Shown one piece after another: positions 53,730 through 64,000 of a stretch of DNA of 64,000 bases. The position numbers and the translations under genes were made by a program. Source of the stretch: Trichobilharzia regenti (taxonomy: Eukaryota; Platyhelminthes; Trematoda; Strigeidida; Schistosomatidae); NCBI GenBank assembly GCA_944472135.2, contig OX235267.1:32953312-33017311 (forward strand), in the 5' to 3' direction. A model generated the notes under the pieces. That model searched no databases. It was given only the letters and a program-made list of their open reading frames with translations, and was not told the origin of the DNA. Each line of letters starts with the position of its first letter. Within the stretch, counting starts at the first letter, position 1.

Positions 53730-54751
53730 AGAAGGACACACCAGCCCTACTGACTGGAAATGCCAATTCTCACAAGGTGAAGATTAGCAAGGTTCCATCC
53801 ACATCAGGGGAAGGCAAAATTACAAAGGCACCACTTGCATCCACTAGCAAGCCTGGCAACACAAAAAAGGCTGTCCAGGTACCGATGAAGCCTAATGTTG
53901 CTAATGATGCAAAGGACTGCAAGAAGCCGAAGGCAAAACCTAAGTCTGAGGGTAGTCGGTCTAACTCTCTCATCCTCTTTAACGTACCTGTGAGCACGGA
54001 TAGCTTGCTCGAACAACGGGCCCTGTTTGATCAGGAACAGTGGTCCAACCTGTGTAGCAAACTAGGTCTGAACATTAGTTCAGCAAAACTGTGCAGACTG
54101 TACAGGGGTGTCCACACGCCTCAGGGTAAGCCACCCCCATTACGGGTTACACTGGACTCTGCCGAAGAGGCCGAAAAAGTACTGTTAATGGCTCAGGTAC
54201 TAGCCCTGGACAGAAGTTCTAACATAAGAGCGCGGCAAGATAGACCATGGGCTGTCAGAAATATGGCGAGGGAGTCACCGGAACTGATGCCTTCCACCTC
54301 TATGGTGGTACACGGTGTTCCGGAGCTGGAAACCGGCACTGCTTGTGAAAAACACATGCACGACGTACAACAATGGAGATGGCTGTCATCTCAGATGGCC
54401 CCTGGCGCTTCTGGAGCCATCTCCATTTTCCGACTACCTCGTCCCGCTCATCTAACATTGATTAACTCTCCAAAGCTGCTGTGTGTCACATTCAACTCCC
54501 CGGAGCAGTTGTCCATATCACTTCAACGGTGGTATGAGACCAAGGGAAAAATTGGAGGACACATCCGATGCTGTGAAAGCAGACCCAGAAATATAAGGAG
54601 GCAGCAAACTGAGGCTTTAATACGACCCCAAGCTTCGGTGACACTAGAGCGATGCAGCTCTGAGAATAATAGTCTGTGTCTCCCAAGTGTCCTGCCTAAA
54701 TCCATTGAAAAAAACTACAACGGGCCGGTTCTATCGGAATCGGCCAACTAG
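53690..54751 (+). pseudogene. CR1-type ORF1, remainder in shifted frame
   Basis: The open frame 53660-54751 continues ORF1. It has a Lys/Pro-rich linker, then SNSLILFNVPVSTDSLLEQR with SSAKLCRLYRGV and PPPLRVTLDSAEEAEKVLL. This is the RRM-like nucleic-acid-binding region seen in such ORF1 proteins, present twice in weak form (second at STSMVVHGVPELETG). It ends ESAN and stops before the ORF2 endonuclease. Confidence 0.7.
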
Positions 54752-54799
54752 TTCCAACATCAAGTCCCCCACCAGCAGACGGTTTCACGTCAACTACCC

Positions 54800-55686
54800 C
54801 ACAACACTCTGAGGTTGTTAGACTCACTGTCAGTTGCCTATATAGCAATGTGAGGGGGCTGAGAGGGAAAGTAGGTGAACTCCGAAATCTCCAAGCACAC
54901 CTTCAACTGAAAATAATCATTCTTACTGAAACGTGGCTAAACCCCACTATCGCCGACAATGAAATCAGTATAGGTGATATGGTACTGGTCAGGAGAGACA
55001 GGGATAATAAGGAAGGAGGGGGAGTTGCTATATACTTTGATAGGCAACTTAAATGTGTGCGCGCAACGGACCCACCACTTATCGAACTCCCAGACTCCAT
55101 ATGGTGTCATTTCACCGTAGGCCACACCAAGCACTTACTGGGTGGCATCTACCGATCTCCCACCTGTGGGGCAGAGCACAATCAGCTACTGCTCAGCACT
55201 ATCACAGGAATACGAGATTTGGGCTACGACCAAATCACCATAGCTGGAGATTTCAATGCTCCATCACTGAACCTCGGCTCCGGGTGTGCTAAGGGAAAAT
55301 TTGGCCGAAACCTACTGCAAACTATTCGAAACACGGGACTGACTGAGAATGTTGGAGACGACACTAGGTGGGGCCCTAGTGGAAAGTCATCAAAACTAGA
55401 TTATATTCTAACTAGTGACCAGCTACTCGTCGAAAAGGTCCAGATCATGACTCCTCTGGGAAGCAGTGACCATGCAGTCATAGGTTTCGATCTTGTCCTC
55501 CGTGAGCGTTTGCAATGGGATGTTACGCGACCATGTCTGTGCTACAGCAAGGCTGACTATGCTGAAATGCGGAGGCTCTTGTCCGACGCAGACTGGCCCT
55601 TAGCATGGGACGACCTATCTGTGGATGAACACTGGGAAGTGGTAAAAAAGATTATCCATAAGCAATCTCGGATACCGTCCCTTTAG
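54800..55686 (+). pseudogene. CR1-type ORF2, endonuclease part
   Basis: Reads LYSNVRGLRGKVGELRN, IIILTETWLNPT, RRDRDNKEGGGVAIY, GGIYRSPTCG, IAGDFNAPSLN, SKLDYILTS and LGSSDHAVIGF. All the APE-type nuclease boxes are present. The frame breaks near 55675-55686 (stop after IPSL), whereas the next frame continues into the RT. Confidence 0.85.
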
Positions 55687-55687
55687 T

Positions 55688-57639
55688 CACAACACAGCCT
55701 AAGAGAAAGACGTCATGGTTGAAGAGAGGCACGCAACGTATTCTGCAAGCAAAGCGGAAGGCTTGGTTTACGTGGCGTGTATCTAAGAGTCAGACCGACC
55801 ATGATGCATACCTCGAACTCAGGAACCGGTGTAATGCAAGAGTCAGGAGGGACAGAAGGTCATTCCAGGCTAACCTTGCTAAAAAACTCCTATCAAACCC
55901 TAAAAACTTGTACCGATTCATGTCGGAAAGAAAACCGACAAACCAAGGGGCATGCGCCTTAGTAGGCCCAAACGGTCAATATCTCACTAGTCTGGAGATG
56001 GCTGAAACATTCAGTTCAGCCTTCGCTAAACAGCAATGTGGATATTACAGTTACGGACCAAAATGGTGGCACCACTATTTCAGAGGAGGAAGACCTAGCG
56101 ACTACTCCCCAAATAAACCCCGCAATAGTACTAAGGAAGCTACAGCGACTCATACCTGGGAAGTCCCCAGGTTGTGATGACATCAGGCCATCTGTTCTGA
56201 AACAGTGCGCCGAGGCTCTCTGTAGACCCCTGTGCGACTTGTTCCAACACTCAATGGATTCGGGGACCCTGCCAAGGGAGTGGAAAAGAGCCATCCTTTC
56301 TCCAATCTTCAAGGGTGGGGACAGGCAAAACGCTGCTAGCTATAGACCAGTAGCTCTACTCCCAGTGGTATCAAAAGTACTGGAAAGTATTATTGACGAC
56401 CACATCAGGGAATATTTCGATAGGACTAATATACTACATGAAGCCCAACATGGTTTCAGAAAAGGCAGATCCTGCGTCACTAACCTACTGTCAGCTTGGG
56501 ACGACTGGACATCATGCTGGGACTTGAACGTACCAGTCCATGTGGTCTTCCTAGACTTTGAGAAGGCATTTGACACTGTTCACCATGACCTTCTCCTACA
56601 TAAAATAAGCCAGGCAGGCATAGGTGAGCCACTTCTGTCATGGTTGAAGGACTACCTAGCCGACAGGCAATTTTGCACTAAGGTTAACCGAGTCCGATCA
56701 TCTTGGCACAGATCGTCATCAGGAGTGTCGCAGGGTTCTATCCTAGGACCACTGATGTTTTTGATTTTCATCAATGATCTACCACGCCGTCTGAGCTGCC
56801 CGACTCTCCTGTACGCTGACGACGTAAAAATATGGAGGGCGATAAAGTGTCCGGAGGACTCAGATAGGCTACAGGAAGACCTAAACCTTCTGGAAGACTG
56901 GGCGGTGGCCAGTGGCATGACTTTCAACTTGAAAAAGTGCAAAGTAGTGAAGTTGCGCACCTGTAGACTGCAGAATGCAAGTTACACCCTGTGCAATGAA
57001 AGCTTGTCCTGCACAACGTCGGAACGCGACTTAGGTCTAGTTCTAACGGAAAAAATGGACACAAGCGTAAATTACACAGGGGATGTAGCGAGGGCATATG
57101 CGGTCATACACTTTACGCATAGACAGTTAGGTGCACTCACTCCTGAGCTCTTTCTAATGTTGTACAAAACATACGTCAGGCCACACCTTGAGGTGCATAA
57201 TATTATTGCACCCCCAATGCTGAGAAGAGATGCCAACCTCTTGGAAAGAGTCCAACGACGGGCAACAAAAGGAGTGGTTGGTCTCCGAAACAAACCATAT
57301 GATGAAAGGCTGAAGAAATTAGGCCTGTTCACACTTAGTTACCGTCGGCTTAGGGGGGATTTGATTACTGCCTACAAAATAACAAATGACCAGAATCACC
57401 CAAACAAAGGTGTTCTGCCATTGAGTAGGTATAGGCTTCCACGTGGAAATCCCAGAAGGATAGCTCACCAGAGGGCAAGGACCCGGGTGCGCTCCCACTT
57501 CTTTTCACTGCGGGTTTGTCGTCCCTGGAATTCCTTACCGGCAGATGTAGCTATGGCACCGTCTTTGGACGCCTTTAAGCGAAGGCTGGACAACCATGCA
57601 GCGATACAAGGACTGCATCCAAATGGCCTATCTCCTTAA
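55688..57639 (+). pseudogene. CR1-type ORF2, reverse transcriptase part
   Basis: The linker frame (to 56177) and RT frame (56038-57639) overlap at a second frameshift near 56035. RT boxes are SYRPVALLPVVSKVLESII, QHGFRKGRSC, VVFLDFEKAFDTVHH, SSGVSQGSILGPLMFLIFIN and LLYADDVKIW (catalytic YADD near 56815). The end is HNIIAPPMLRRDANLLERV to LHPNGLSP. Catalytic residues are intact but the two frameshifts disable the protein. Divergent from the element at 36300, so it is a second CR1-type family. Confidence 0.88.
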
Positions 57640-57650
57640 AATCACATATA

Positions 57651-57830
57651 CGTGCGTTGGTGGCACAGTGGTTAGGACTCTCGCCGACCATGCATATGGT
57701 CCGGGGTTCGAGCCCACGCCGGCGCACACCTGATATCTATGGTCGGCCTGCAAAATTTGGGCTACCGATATCCATGCTGAAAATTCCATACTTGTACCAA
57801 AAATACGGTGTGGAATCAAGCTGTAAATCA

Positions 57831-57835
<5 letters not shown>
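57651..57835 (+). repeat. tRNA-headed SINE with intact A and B boxes
   Basis: The ends GTGCGTT and GGCGCAC pair as a 7-bp acceptor stem (two G-U pairs). The A-box TGGCACAGTGG matches the pol III consensus TRGCNNAGTGG, and GGTTCGAGCCC matches the B-box. A GACCA/TGGTC stem stands at the anticodon arm with a 6-nt loop, so it is not a canonical tRNA. A non-tRNA body and then a TA microsatellite follow. It lies 12 bp after the CR1-type stop codon. Confidence 0.7.

Positions 57836-57836
<1 letters not shown>

Positions 57837-57886
<50 letters not shown>
57837..57886. repeat. (TA)n microsatellite
   Basis: About 25 TA units, at the tail of the SINE and just before the RTE-type copy. Confidence 0.97.
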
Positions 57887-57887
<1 letters not shown>

Positions 57888-57920
57888 TTTGAATAACTTC
57901 ACTAATTATATCTATTATTA

Positions 57921-59045
57921 TCTCCTTTTCTATTCAACTTCATCATAGATGTGTTAATGGACTTAACCCTAGGTGACTTCAGTGACTCAGGGATTGACTT
58001 GCTACCGGGGAATAATCTCGTTGACTTGGAATATGCAGACGATATAGTCCTTCTAGGCGAAGACGCTGACGAAATGCAGAATCTTCTAAACACCTTGAGC
58101 CGCAATCTACGAATGTTTGGCATGCGATTCGCTCCCGCCAAATGCAAGATGATGTTACAGGACTGGACTACATCGACGCCTAGTTTGAAAATAGGAAGTG
58201 AAGTGGTAGAGCACGTTGACCGCTTCACTTATTTGGGAAGTACCATCAGCCCCAACGGGCTGATCTCTGACGAAATCTCAGCACGAATACAAGGGGCTCG
58301 TTTCGCATTTGTTAGTTTACGCCGACTCTGGCGTAGACAAGATGTTCGACTATCGACCAAAGGGCGGGTGTACTGCTCATCAGTCCGCTCCGTCCTCCTG
58401 TATGGTTGTGAGACCTGGCCACTGAGAGTGGAAGACATGAAAAGACTAGCTGTCTTTGATCATAGGTGCCTACACTCTATTTCCCGTGTAAAGTGGCATA
58501 ATGAGGTGAGCAACATGGAGGTTAGGCGTAGAGTTCTAGGTAAACAGGGGAAATCAATCGACGAAGTCGTGAAGCTACATCGACTGAGATGGTTAGGACA
58601 TGTGTTACGTATGCCAAACCATCGCCTCCCTCGACGAGCAATGTTAGCGGATATAGGGTCAGGCTGGAAAAAAGCTAGCGGCGGTCAAACAAAAACTTGG
58701 CACCAGTCAATGAAATCCACAACAGTTGGTCTAAGCCACGTAGAAAGGTGTAGACTTCCAGGCTGGGGTCCTCGGGACGGTAAAAATCTATGGTTGGAAA
58801 CAATTGGTGACATGGCTCAAAATCGTTCTCAGTGGCGCAGATGCATCCACTCCCTGTGACTTATGATCTTCAATGAAACTGTTTTGTATTTCTTTATTAC
58901 TCCTTTGTCTCACACCTCTACTCACTGTTTCTATTACGCTTTTCTTGTACTTTCTTCTCTTGCTTCACGTGCTACACGGAGTGTGGCGACTTGAACTTCC
59001 GCACATTTGTGCAAAGTTCTATGTCGAAAACAGACAGACAGACAT
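57921..59045 (+). pseudogene. RTE-type retrotransposon, 5'-truncated, second copy
   Basis: From ctccttttctattcaac it matches 2137-3262 almost base for base. The open frame 57951-58859 has LEYADDIVLLGED (one change, Gly to Glu before YADD) and ends SQWRRCIHSL. It ends gaaaacagacagacagacat and then (ATT)n. The truncation point differs from the first copy, so each is an independent insertion. Confidence 0.92.
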
Positions 59046-60011
59046 TATTATTATTATTATTACTATCTCTTTTTTCTCTTATCGACGATACCGAAGGACT
59101 AACTGGCGAAAGGATCAACTCCAATCACAGTAGTAAGTCTTAACATACCTCATACTACAAACCACATATAATTAATCCTAGCACTACCCCTTTTGGAGTC
59201 AACCAAAGTTACGACAGTCGGGTGGCAGGACAAGCTACGCAGAAGTTTACCGAAGATCAGGAACCTATACCTTACAATCAAGAAGCGAGCACAAAGAAAT
59301 CAAATTGGTTTATACTAGCTCGTAAGAACGATATTGGATATTGGAATAACAAAAATAACAAAATCCTATTGATATAAAACCAACCATCTCAGGGTGACAT
59401 AGAGGAGGTCATGTGAGGAAGAAATGACAGCGCCTATGGGGAATTGTGGAGTCCACTAAAAAGTGCGAGAGTGCAGGATAACAGGATATAACAGAGATGT
59501 GCGCTGTCGAAGTTGTATGCTGCACTTGGAACTTTCAGCGAATAATACCATAACATTGACAAATAATCAAGAGTGTTAGTTGAGTTCTTTTGTATACAGA
59601 GACACGAAATTGTAGCCCCCCCCTCTCTCTCTCCTAGGGGCCAATTACTTCCCTATGGTGGATTTCAATAAAACAAAATAAAGAGGCGTTATTTGTTGAG
59701 AGGCTTCTGTCATTCTATCGTAAACTGTTAACCAGCTAAAGAAGAGGTCAGGGTTCGATTCCCTAAGGAAGCATATCTAAACTAGCTGATAATGAACCCA
59801 GAGAGGATGTGACTCATTGGCTTTCGGCTGATGAGTCCACTACTGACCAGATTTTGAATATATCCTCTATATATTCAATTATCCACTCCATCACACCCAC
59901 ACTTGTAGGCGGTACCACAGTCGTAAAAATAATGTCTAGTAATTATTTGTCTGTATTCAGAGACAAGTTAAATTTTCATGACTGGTTTATTAATGTTTCC
60001 TTCCCTCTCAG
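59046..60011. other. Spacer with an RTE relic and a tRNA-like relic
   Basis: 59385-59545 is a third RTE tail (gacatagaggaggtcatgtg ... gttgtatgctgcacttggaa), parallel to 440-590. 59705-59775 has a B-box GGGTTCGATTCCC and pairing ends (gcttc/gaagc). The string ctgatgagtcc at 59828 resembles a hammerhead box, but no partner GAAA with a stem follows. The right end is intron before the zinc-finger exon. Confidence 0.5.
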
Positions 60012-60095
60012 ATATCGGATTCAAGTGTGAAGAGTGTGGTGCAAAATTCACGTATAAATCAGACTTTGATAAACACTACAGAGCAATGCACACAG
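60012..60095 (+). CDS. C2H2 zinc-finger gene, finger exon 1
   Basis: Acceptor ttccttccctctcag and donor ACAG|GTGAGT. Reads GFKCEECGAKFTYKSDFDKH and YRAMHTG: C-x2-C-x12-H-x4-H, one classical finger. Phase 1 at both ends, an arrangement that lets single-finger exons be spliced in series. Probably part of a multi-finger DNA-binding protein that starts outside or in untraced exons. Confidence 0.8.
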
Positions 60096-60660
60096 GTGAG
60101 TGATGATGATAATCAATACTTCATGTGATTGATTATTTGTGTATACTTTTCGCTTAAATGTTTAAATTATCAAATTGTCGAGTCTGTCTAGTGTAGTGGA
60201 ATGTGTCTCTATCGCTTCACACTTACCGCTGTTCTAGTGTGCTTGAAGTCATTCTGAGCATCAATGCTCTAAGTGAATGCGAATACTGCATTCAAATACT
60301 GCACACTGAGTTTGACATTATCACTCAGTTAGCTCTATAAGGCTAAGCACGCGTTCAGTATTTATTATGTGTCTGTGTGTGGTGCATATTTGTGCATGAG
60401 TAGATTGCTGAATGAACTGAGTGCTTATCAATATTCTACTAGGTTGATTTCATTGATTTAAACACCCTATGTCAATACCTATTCTACACGAGTGTCCAGT
60501 AAGTTAGTCGTCCATATTGTGCTCGACTTAATGAACGGTGGTCAGTGAAGTATTCTGGTCAACACTCGTGTAGAGATGCATATTCGGTGACTGTTGAGCA
60601 GTTAGTTCAGTTATTACAAGACAATGTAAACAGTACTCTTTTTCCCCCACTTTTGCACAG

Positions 60661-60734
60661 GTTCTGTTCTTACTGTGAGGAGAGTTTCAGTTGGAAGGAG
60701 AGTTTAAACGAGCATATACAATCTGTACACGACG
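60661..60734 (+). CDS. C2H2 zinc-finger gene, finger exon 2
   Basis: Acceptor cccccacttttgcacag and donor GACG|GTAAGC. Reads FCSYCEESFSWKESLNEHIQ and SVHDG (C-x2-C-x12-H-x4-H). It leaves phase 1 and joins exon 3 in frame. Its 5' edge is one base short of matching the phase of exon 1, so either the acceptor is elsewhere (the frame is open upstream), an exon lies between, or there is a one-base change. Confidence 0.75.
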
Positions 60735-60950
60735 GTAAGCATTTTGATGGGTTTTGTTTTTAAGTCTCGGTTCTAAACAAAGAGTAATCTGTCGTCCTAA
60801 CTTTTATTATTTATTATTCTTACAATTATGCATTCGGGTTGGTTATTGCTGATGCTACTAGTGCATTTAGCTCCAAATAACCAAAGCTTTATCTAGTCGA
60901 GACTATTGAGTCATCGAAGCTGTATGCTGTTCAACATCCTTTTTGCATTT

Positions 60951-61354
60951 CCCTTCCTTCAAGCCTACCAAGGTAGATCGATACACTTCTGTGGAATGCT
61001 CTACGCACAACACTTAGACATATTATTTCATCCATCCATGGTAAAACGGAGCTAGAGGAACTAACAAGTATACGGATTCTCTACGATATGCATGTCTAAA
61101 CTAAGTTCACTTTCAACAGTTTGAAAAAGTATTGGCAATAGGTACATGCTATTCATCATTATAAAGGTTCTCTTTGTGTTCCCTGAAGAATGGAAAACAA
61201 AAGGATAATTTTCATACTGAAAGCATTCCAAATGCCACAAAAGACTCATTTGATTTCATTGATATTATAGTAAGTTAGGCTATTAACTCATTATACATTG
61301 GCATTTCCACTACCAAAAGTCGTGATGGCACTTTCAGTTTACTAGAATCACAGA
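60951..61354 (+). repeat. Inverted repeat, left arm
   Basis: Recurs in reverse complement at 62064-62461 with very few differences. A 62-codon open frame exists on opposite strands in the two arms (61061-61249 minus, 62166-62354 plus) and is probably not a gene. Spacer about 710 bp. Confidence 0.92.
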
Positions 61355-62063
61355 TGACTCTGCTTAGTGAGATTTTGTCCTACAAGAGTTGTACATGCAT
61401 ATTTTTGTACCATTTTTATATTAAATAAGGATGAGAGTGGTTGTATAAGAAATAAACTGTTTTCGGGAGTTCTGTTCTCAACTAGACAGTGTAGAAAGAG
61501 AAAGCAGGTCCCATTGGCTGAATGGTATACGAGCCAGCTTGCCTTGTAACCGGAAAGTTCTGGTTTCGAACCACAGCGGGTGTGTACTTCCGATGATTCC
61601 CAAACTAGGATGAGACAGCAGTCGTCCAGTACTCCCTGCAAGTTTTCAAGGGTTTTCTAACTGCTATCAATCCGTGGTCAAACTCGAAGAACAAATCTAA
61701 TCCTTACAAATCAACTCTGTAGAAAGCAGGTCACCGAGATGTGGTTCTTCTTTCGAAGTGTAAACCAGATGCTAGGAGATAGATTGTTGAGATTTCCCAA
61801 GAATGAACTGTGTAGGTTTCGTTTAGCACACCGAAAATGTCATCGACATATCTTAGTCATAATTGAGGTGTGAGTATGTTTGAGTAGATGTTATCTTCAA
61901 ATGTATTCATGAAAATATCAGCGACTATTGGGGTAACTGGTGAATCCATAGCTACACCAATTGTCTGTCTATATAATTTCCCTTTAAATGTAAAAGAATT
62001 ACTTTCCAGGCATAATTTTAGGCTGTTAATTATTTCATTGTTGTCCAGTGGACATCTTTCTCT
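61355..62063. other. Spacer between inverted repeat arms: SINE and PLE relic
   Basis: Holds an SM-alpha-type SINE (61500-61700) and, on the minus strand, a PLE reverse-transcriptase fragment (61760-62070). Confidence 0.6.
61500..61700 (+). repeat. SM-alpha-type SINE with A/B boxes and relic hammerhead
   Basis: A-box TGGCTGAATGG and a B-box-like GGTTTCGAACC are spaced as in a tRNA. The hammerhead region (61586-61622) follows: CCGATGATTCCCAAACTAGG then ATGAGACAGC, then gtccagtactccc. Compared with the known CTGATGAGTCC...GGACGAAAC core, the first box is one change from CTGATGA and GAAA is altered, so activity is doubtful. Confidence 0.7.
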
Positions 62064-62070
62064 GTGATTC
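61760..62070 (-). pseudogene. PLE reverse transcriptase fragment
   Basis: Minus strand reads CLESNSFTFKGKLYRQTIG, VAMDSPVTPIVADIFMNTFE and RYVDDIFGVLNETYTVHS. This is the GVAMGSPxSPxxA box followed by the RYVDD catalytic box of Penelope-like RTs, with one stop. Gly of MGSP is Asp. A different subfamily from 7890-9693. Confidence 0.8.
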
Positions 62071-62461
62071 TAGTGAACTGAAAGTGCCATCACGACTTTT
62101 GGTAGTGGAAATGCCAATGTATAATGAGTTAATAGCCTAACTTACTATAATATCAATGAAATCAAATGAGTCTTTTGTGGCATTTGGAATGCTTTCAGTA
62201 TGAAAATTATCCTTTTGTTTTCCATTCTTCAGGGAACACAAAGAGAACCTTTATAATGATGAATAGCATGTACCTATTGCCAATACTTTTTCAAACTGTT
62301 GAAAGTGAACTTAGTTTAGACATGCATATCGTAGAGAATCCGTATACTTGTTAGTTCCTCTAGCTCCGTTTTACCATGGATGGATGAAATAATATGTCTA
62401 AGTGTTGTGCGTAGAGCATTCCACAGAAGTGTATCGATCTACCTTGGTAGGCTTGAAGGAA
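62064..62461 (-). repeat. Inverted repeat, right arm
   Basis: Reverse complement of 60951-61354. It also forms the beginning of the left arm of the larger palindrome, so this sequence occurs a third time, in part, at 63906-64000. Confidence 0.92.
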
Positions 62462-63174
62462 GGGGACACTAAAAAGATGGTGAGCAGAAATAGAATGATG
62501 ATTTCAAGATGTGTGTGTGTGTGTGTGTGAGGCAGGATATTTCAATGAATAGTGTCATCTGGAATTTCAAATACGATAGTGGATGGATACGCTTGAAGCA
62601 TAGTGAACTATATAAAGTCGTGTCAAGCATTGGATTCTGACGACTGTCACGGAGTGACGCGAAGATGACTGTTTGTGGGGCTGGGACTAACAGCCATGAA
62701 TAATTATTATATGTCATGTTTTCCTACCTCATTCGGCTTCAGATGAAATTTTTGATCGAGAAATGTAGTCATTTGGCGTACTCATTGTATGTATGTGTGT
62801 GTGTGTGTGTCTCCACACCATATGAGCACATGAGTCCCAGCTTTCCCACCTGGTTCTTTATGCCTTACTCGTATGACATGCTATGCTTAAACCTTGCTGC
62901 ACCTGTTGACAGTTTAGCACTCACATTGTAACACTATTGTCAGTCAAGCGCAAGACTGTCACCCAAGTGATGATGAGACTATGATATCTAGTGTAACAAA
63001 GCCTGTCTTATCTTCCATTCATACATTGATAGCTTTCATTCTGTCTTTTATTTTGTTGTCTCCACACAATAAGGTTTATATTTCCATTGTGATCAATGTG
63101 ATGAATCATTCGTTCGGAGGTGGAATCTACAAGAACATAAGAAGGAAGTTCATGAAGGTGAGTTATACCATAAG
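62367..63174 (+). repeat. Palindrome left arm
   Basis: Mirrors 63193-64000 (coordinate sum about 126367) around an 18-nt centre (63175-63192). It contains the third zinc-finger exon and two TG microsatellites. The arm may continue left beyond 62367, since the window stops at the matching position. Confidence 0.95.
63074..63157 (+). CDS. C2H2 zinc-finger gene, finger exon 3
   Basis: Acceptor ctccacacaataag (weak pyrimidine tract) and donor GAAG|GTGAGT. Reads LYFHCDQCDESFVRRWNLQE and HKKEVHE (C-x2-C-x12-H-x4-H). It is phase 1 at both ends and in frame with exon 2. The donor lies only 17 bp from the palindrome centre, so a downstream intron in the assembled order runs straight into an inverted copy of the same exon. 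Confidence 0.8.
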
Positions 63175-63192
63175 GTCGAAGTTTTGTACAAT

Positions 63193-64000
63193 CTTATGGT
63201 ATAACTCACCTTCATGAACTTCCTTCTTATGTTCTTGAAGATTCCACCTCCGAACGAATGATTCATCACATTGATCACAATGGAAATATAAACCTTATTG
63301 TGTGGAGACAACAAAATAAAAGACAGAATGAAAGCTATCAATGTATGAATGGAAGATAAGACAGGCTTTGTTACACTAGGTGTCCTAGTCTCATCATCAC
63401 TTGTGTGACAGTCTTGCGCTTGACTGACAATAGTGTAACAATGTGAGTGCTAAACTGTCAACAGGTGCAGCAAGGTTTAAGCATAGCATGTCATACGAGT
63501 AAGGCATAAAGAACCAGGTGGGAAAGCTGGGACTCATGTGCTCATATGGTGTGGAGACACACACACACACACACATACATACAATGAGTACGCCAAATGA
63601 CTACATTTCTCGATCAAAAATTTCATCTGAAGCCGAATGAGGTAGGAAAACATGACATATAATAATTATTCATGGCTGTTAGTCCCAGCCCCACAAACAG
63701 TCATCTTCGCGTCACTCCGTGACAGTCGTCAGAATCCAATGCTTGACACGACTTTATATAGTTCACTATGCTTCAAGCGTATCCATCCACTATCGTATTT
63801 GAAATTCCAGATGACACTATTCATTGAAATATCCTGCCTCACACACACACACACACATCTTGAAATCATCATTCTATTTCTGCTCACCATCTTTTTAGTG
63901 TCCCCTTCCTTCAAGCCTACCAAGGTAGATCGATACACTTCTGTGGAATGCTCTACGCACAACACTTAGACATATTATTTCATCCATCCATGGTAAAACG
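63193..64000 (-). repeat. Palindrome right arm, runs off the window
   Basis: Reverse complement of 62367-63174 with minor differences (for example microsatellite length). It carries an inverted copy of zinc-finger exon 3 at about 63210-63293 on the minus strand. Confidence 0.95.
63210..63293 (-). pseudogene. Inverted duplicate of zinc-finger exon 3
   Basis: The same finger (HCDQCDESF ... HKKEVHE) on the minus strand, with both splice sites duplicated. Whether it is used depends on whether the palindrome is real. Confidence 0.75.

Noticed and set aside
57651..57727. Functional tRNA gene
   Set aside because: Acceptor stem and pol III boxes are good, but the anticodon arm gives a 6-nt loop and the T stem is incomplete. 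A SINE-like body and TA tail follow.
59826..59850. ctgatgagtcc resembling the hammerhead CUGAUGA box
   Set aside because: No matching stem II strand with GAAA follows within a plausible distance, and the flanks are not SINE-like.
61061..61249. 62-codon frame present on both inverted repeat arms
   Set aside because: Its duplication follows from the inverted repeat. It shows no family features and is probably chance.

Overview
The window is repeat-saturated, AT-rich invertebrate DNA, almost certainly from a schistosome-like trematode. No bacterial-style operons, rRNA or ribosome-binding sites are present. The assignment rests on the mix of elements: two RTE-type and two CR1-type non-LTR retrotransposon families, Penelope-like elements (PLEs) with GIY-YIG endonuclease, a Merlin DNA transposon, tRNA-headed SINEs with a relic hammerhead ribozyme (the SM-alpha type known from schistosomes), a Ty3/gypsy element and a BEL/Pao-type LTR family. 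All product calls come from reading translations by eye. No database search was run.

Layout. 1-3.3 kb: two 5'-truncated RTE-type copies and tRNA-like SINE debris. 3.97-4.60 kb: a well-bounded minus-strand exon of an unrecognised host gene. 7.9-12.7 kb: a decayed PLE split by a solo LTR, with a truncated CR1 3' end and a second copy of the LTR/PLE junction. 14.2-20.4 kb: LTR copies in both orientations and a non-autonomous BEL-like unit (gag plus a membrane-anchored second ORF, no pol). 24.09-25.00 kb: a Merlin transposon with 8-bp target duplication. 27.9-51.97 kb: three exons matching the C-terminal region of the retromer subunit VPS35, heavily rearranged. 53-57.6 kb: a frame-broken CR1-type element. 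57.9-59.5 kb: more RTE-type copies. 60-64 kb: a C2H2 zinc-finger gene with one finger per exon, overlaid by two inverted duplications, one a near-perfect palindrome running off the window end.

Most striking structure: one VPS35 exon (27893-28205, resuming 47491-47516) is split by a 19.26-kb nested insertion bounded by a 25-bp direct repeat. Its outer layer is a minus-strand gypsy element that has a 3' LTR but no 5' LTR. Inside that 3' LTR sits a 14.77-kb composite, bounded by BEL-family LTRs that differ at about 2 of 365 positions and by the 5-bp duplication aagtg. The composite carries a near-identical copy of 16829-23840 (constant offset 11894), a fragment of another non-LTR endonuclease, and a full-length CR1-type element with both ORFs open. 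The following VPS35 exon (49503-49646) lies in the expected orientation, but the terminal exon (51816-51971) lies on the opposite strand.

The host genes seen (VPS35, the zinc-finger gene, the unnamed minus-strand gene) are unrelated cell genes with no sign of acting together. The mobile elements have used each other as landing sites, and the nesting gives a relative order of events. Assembly error is a live alternative for the inversion, the 7-kb duplication and the terminal palindrome.
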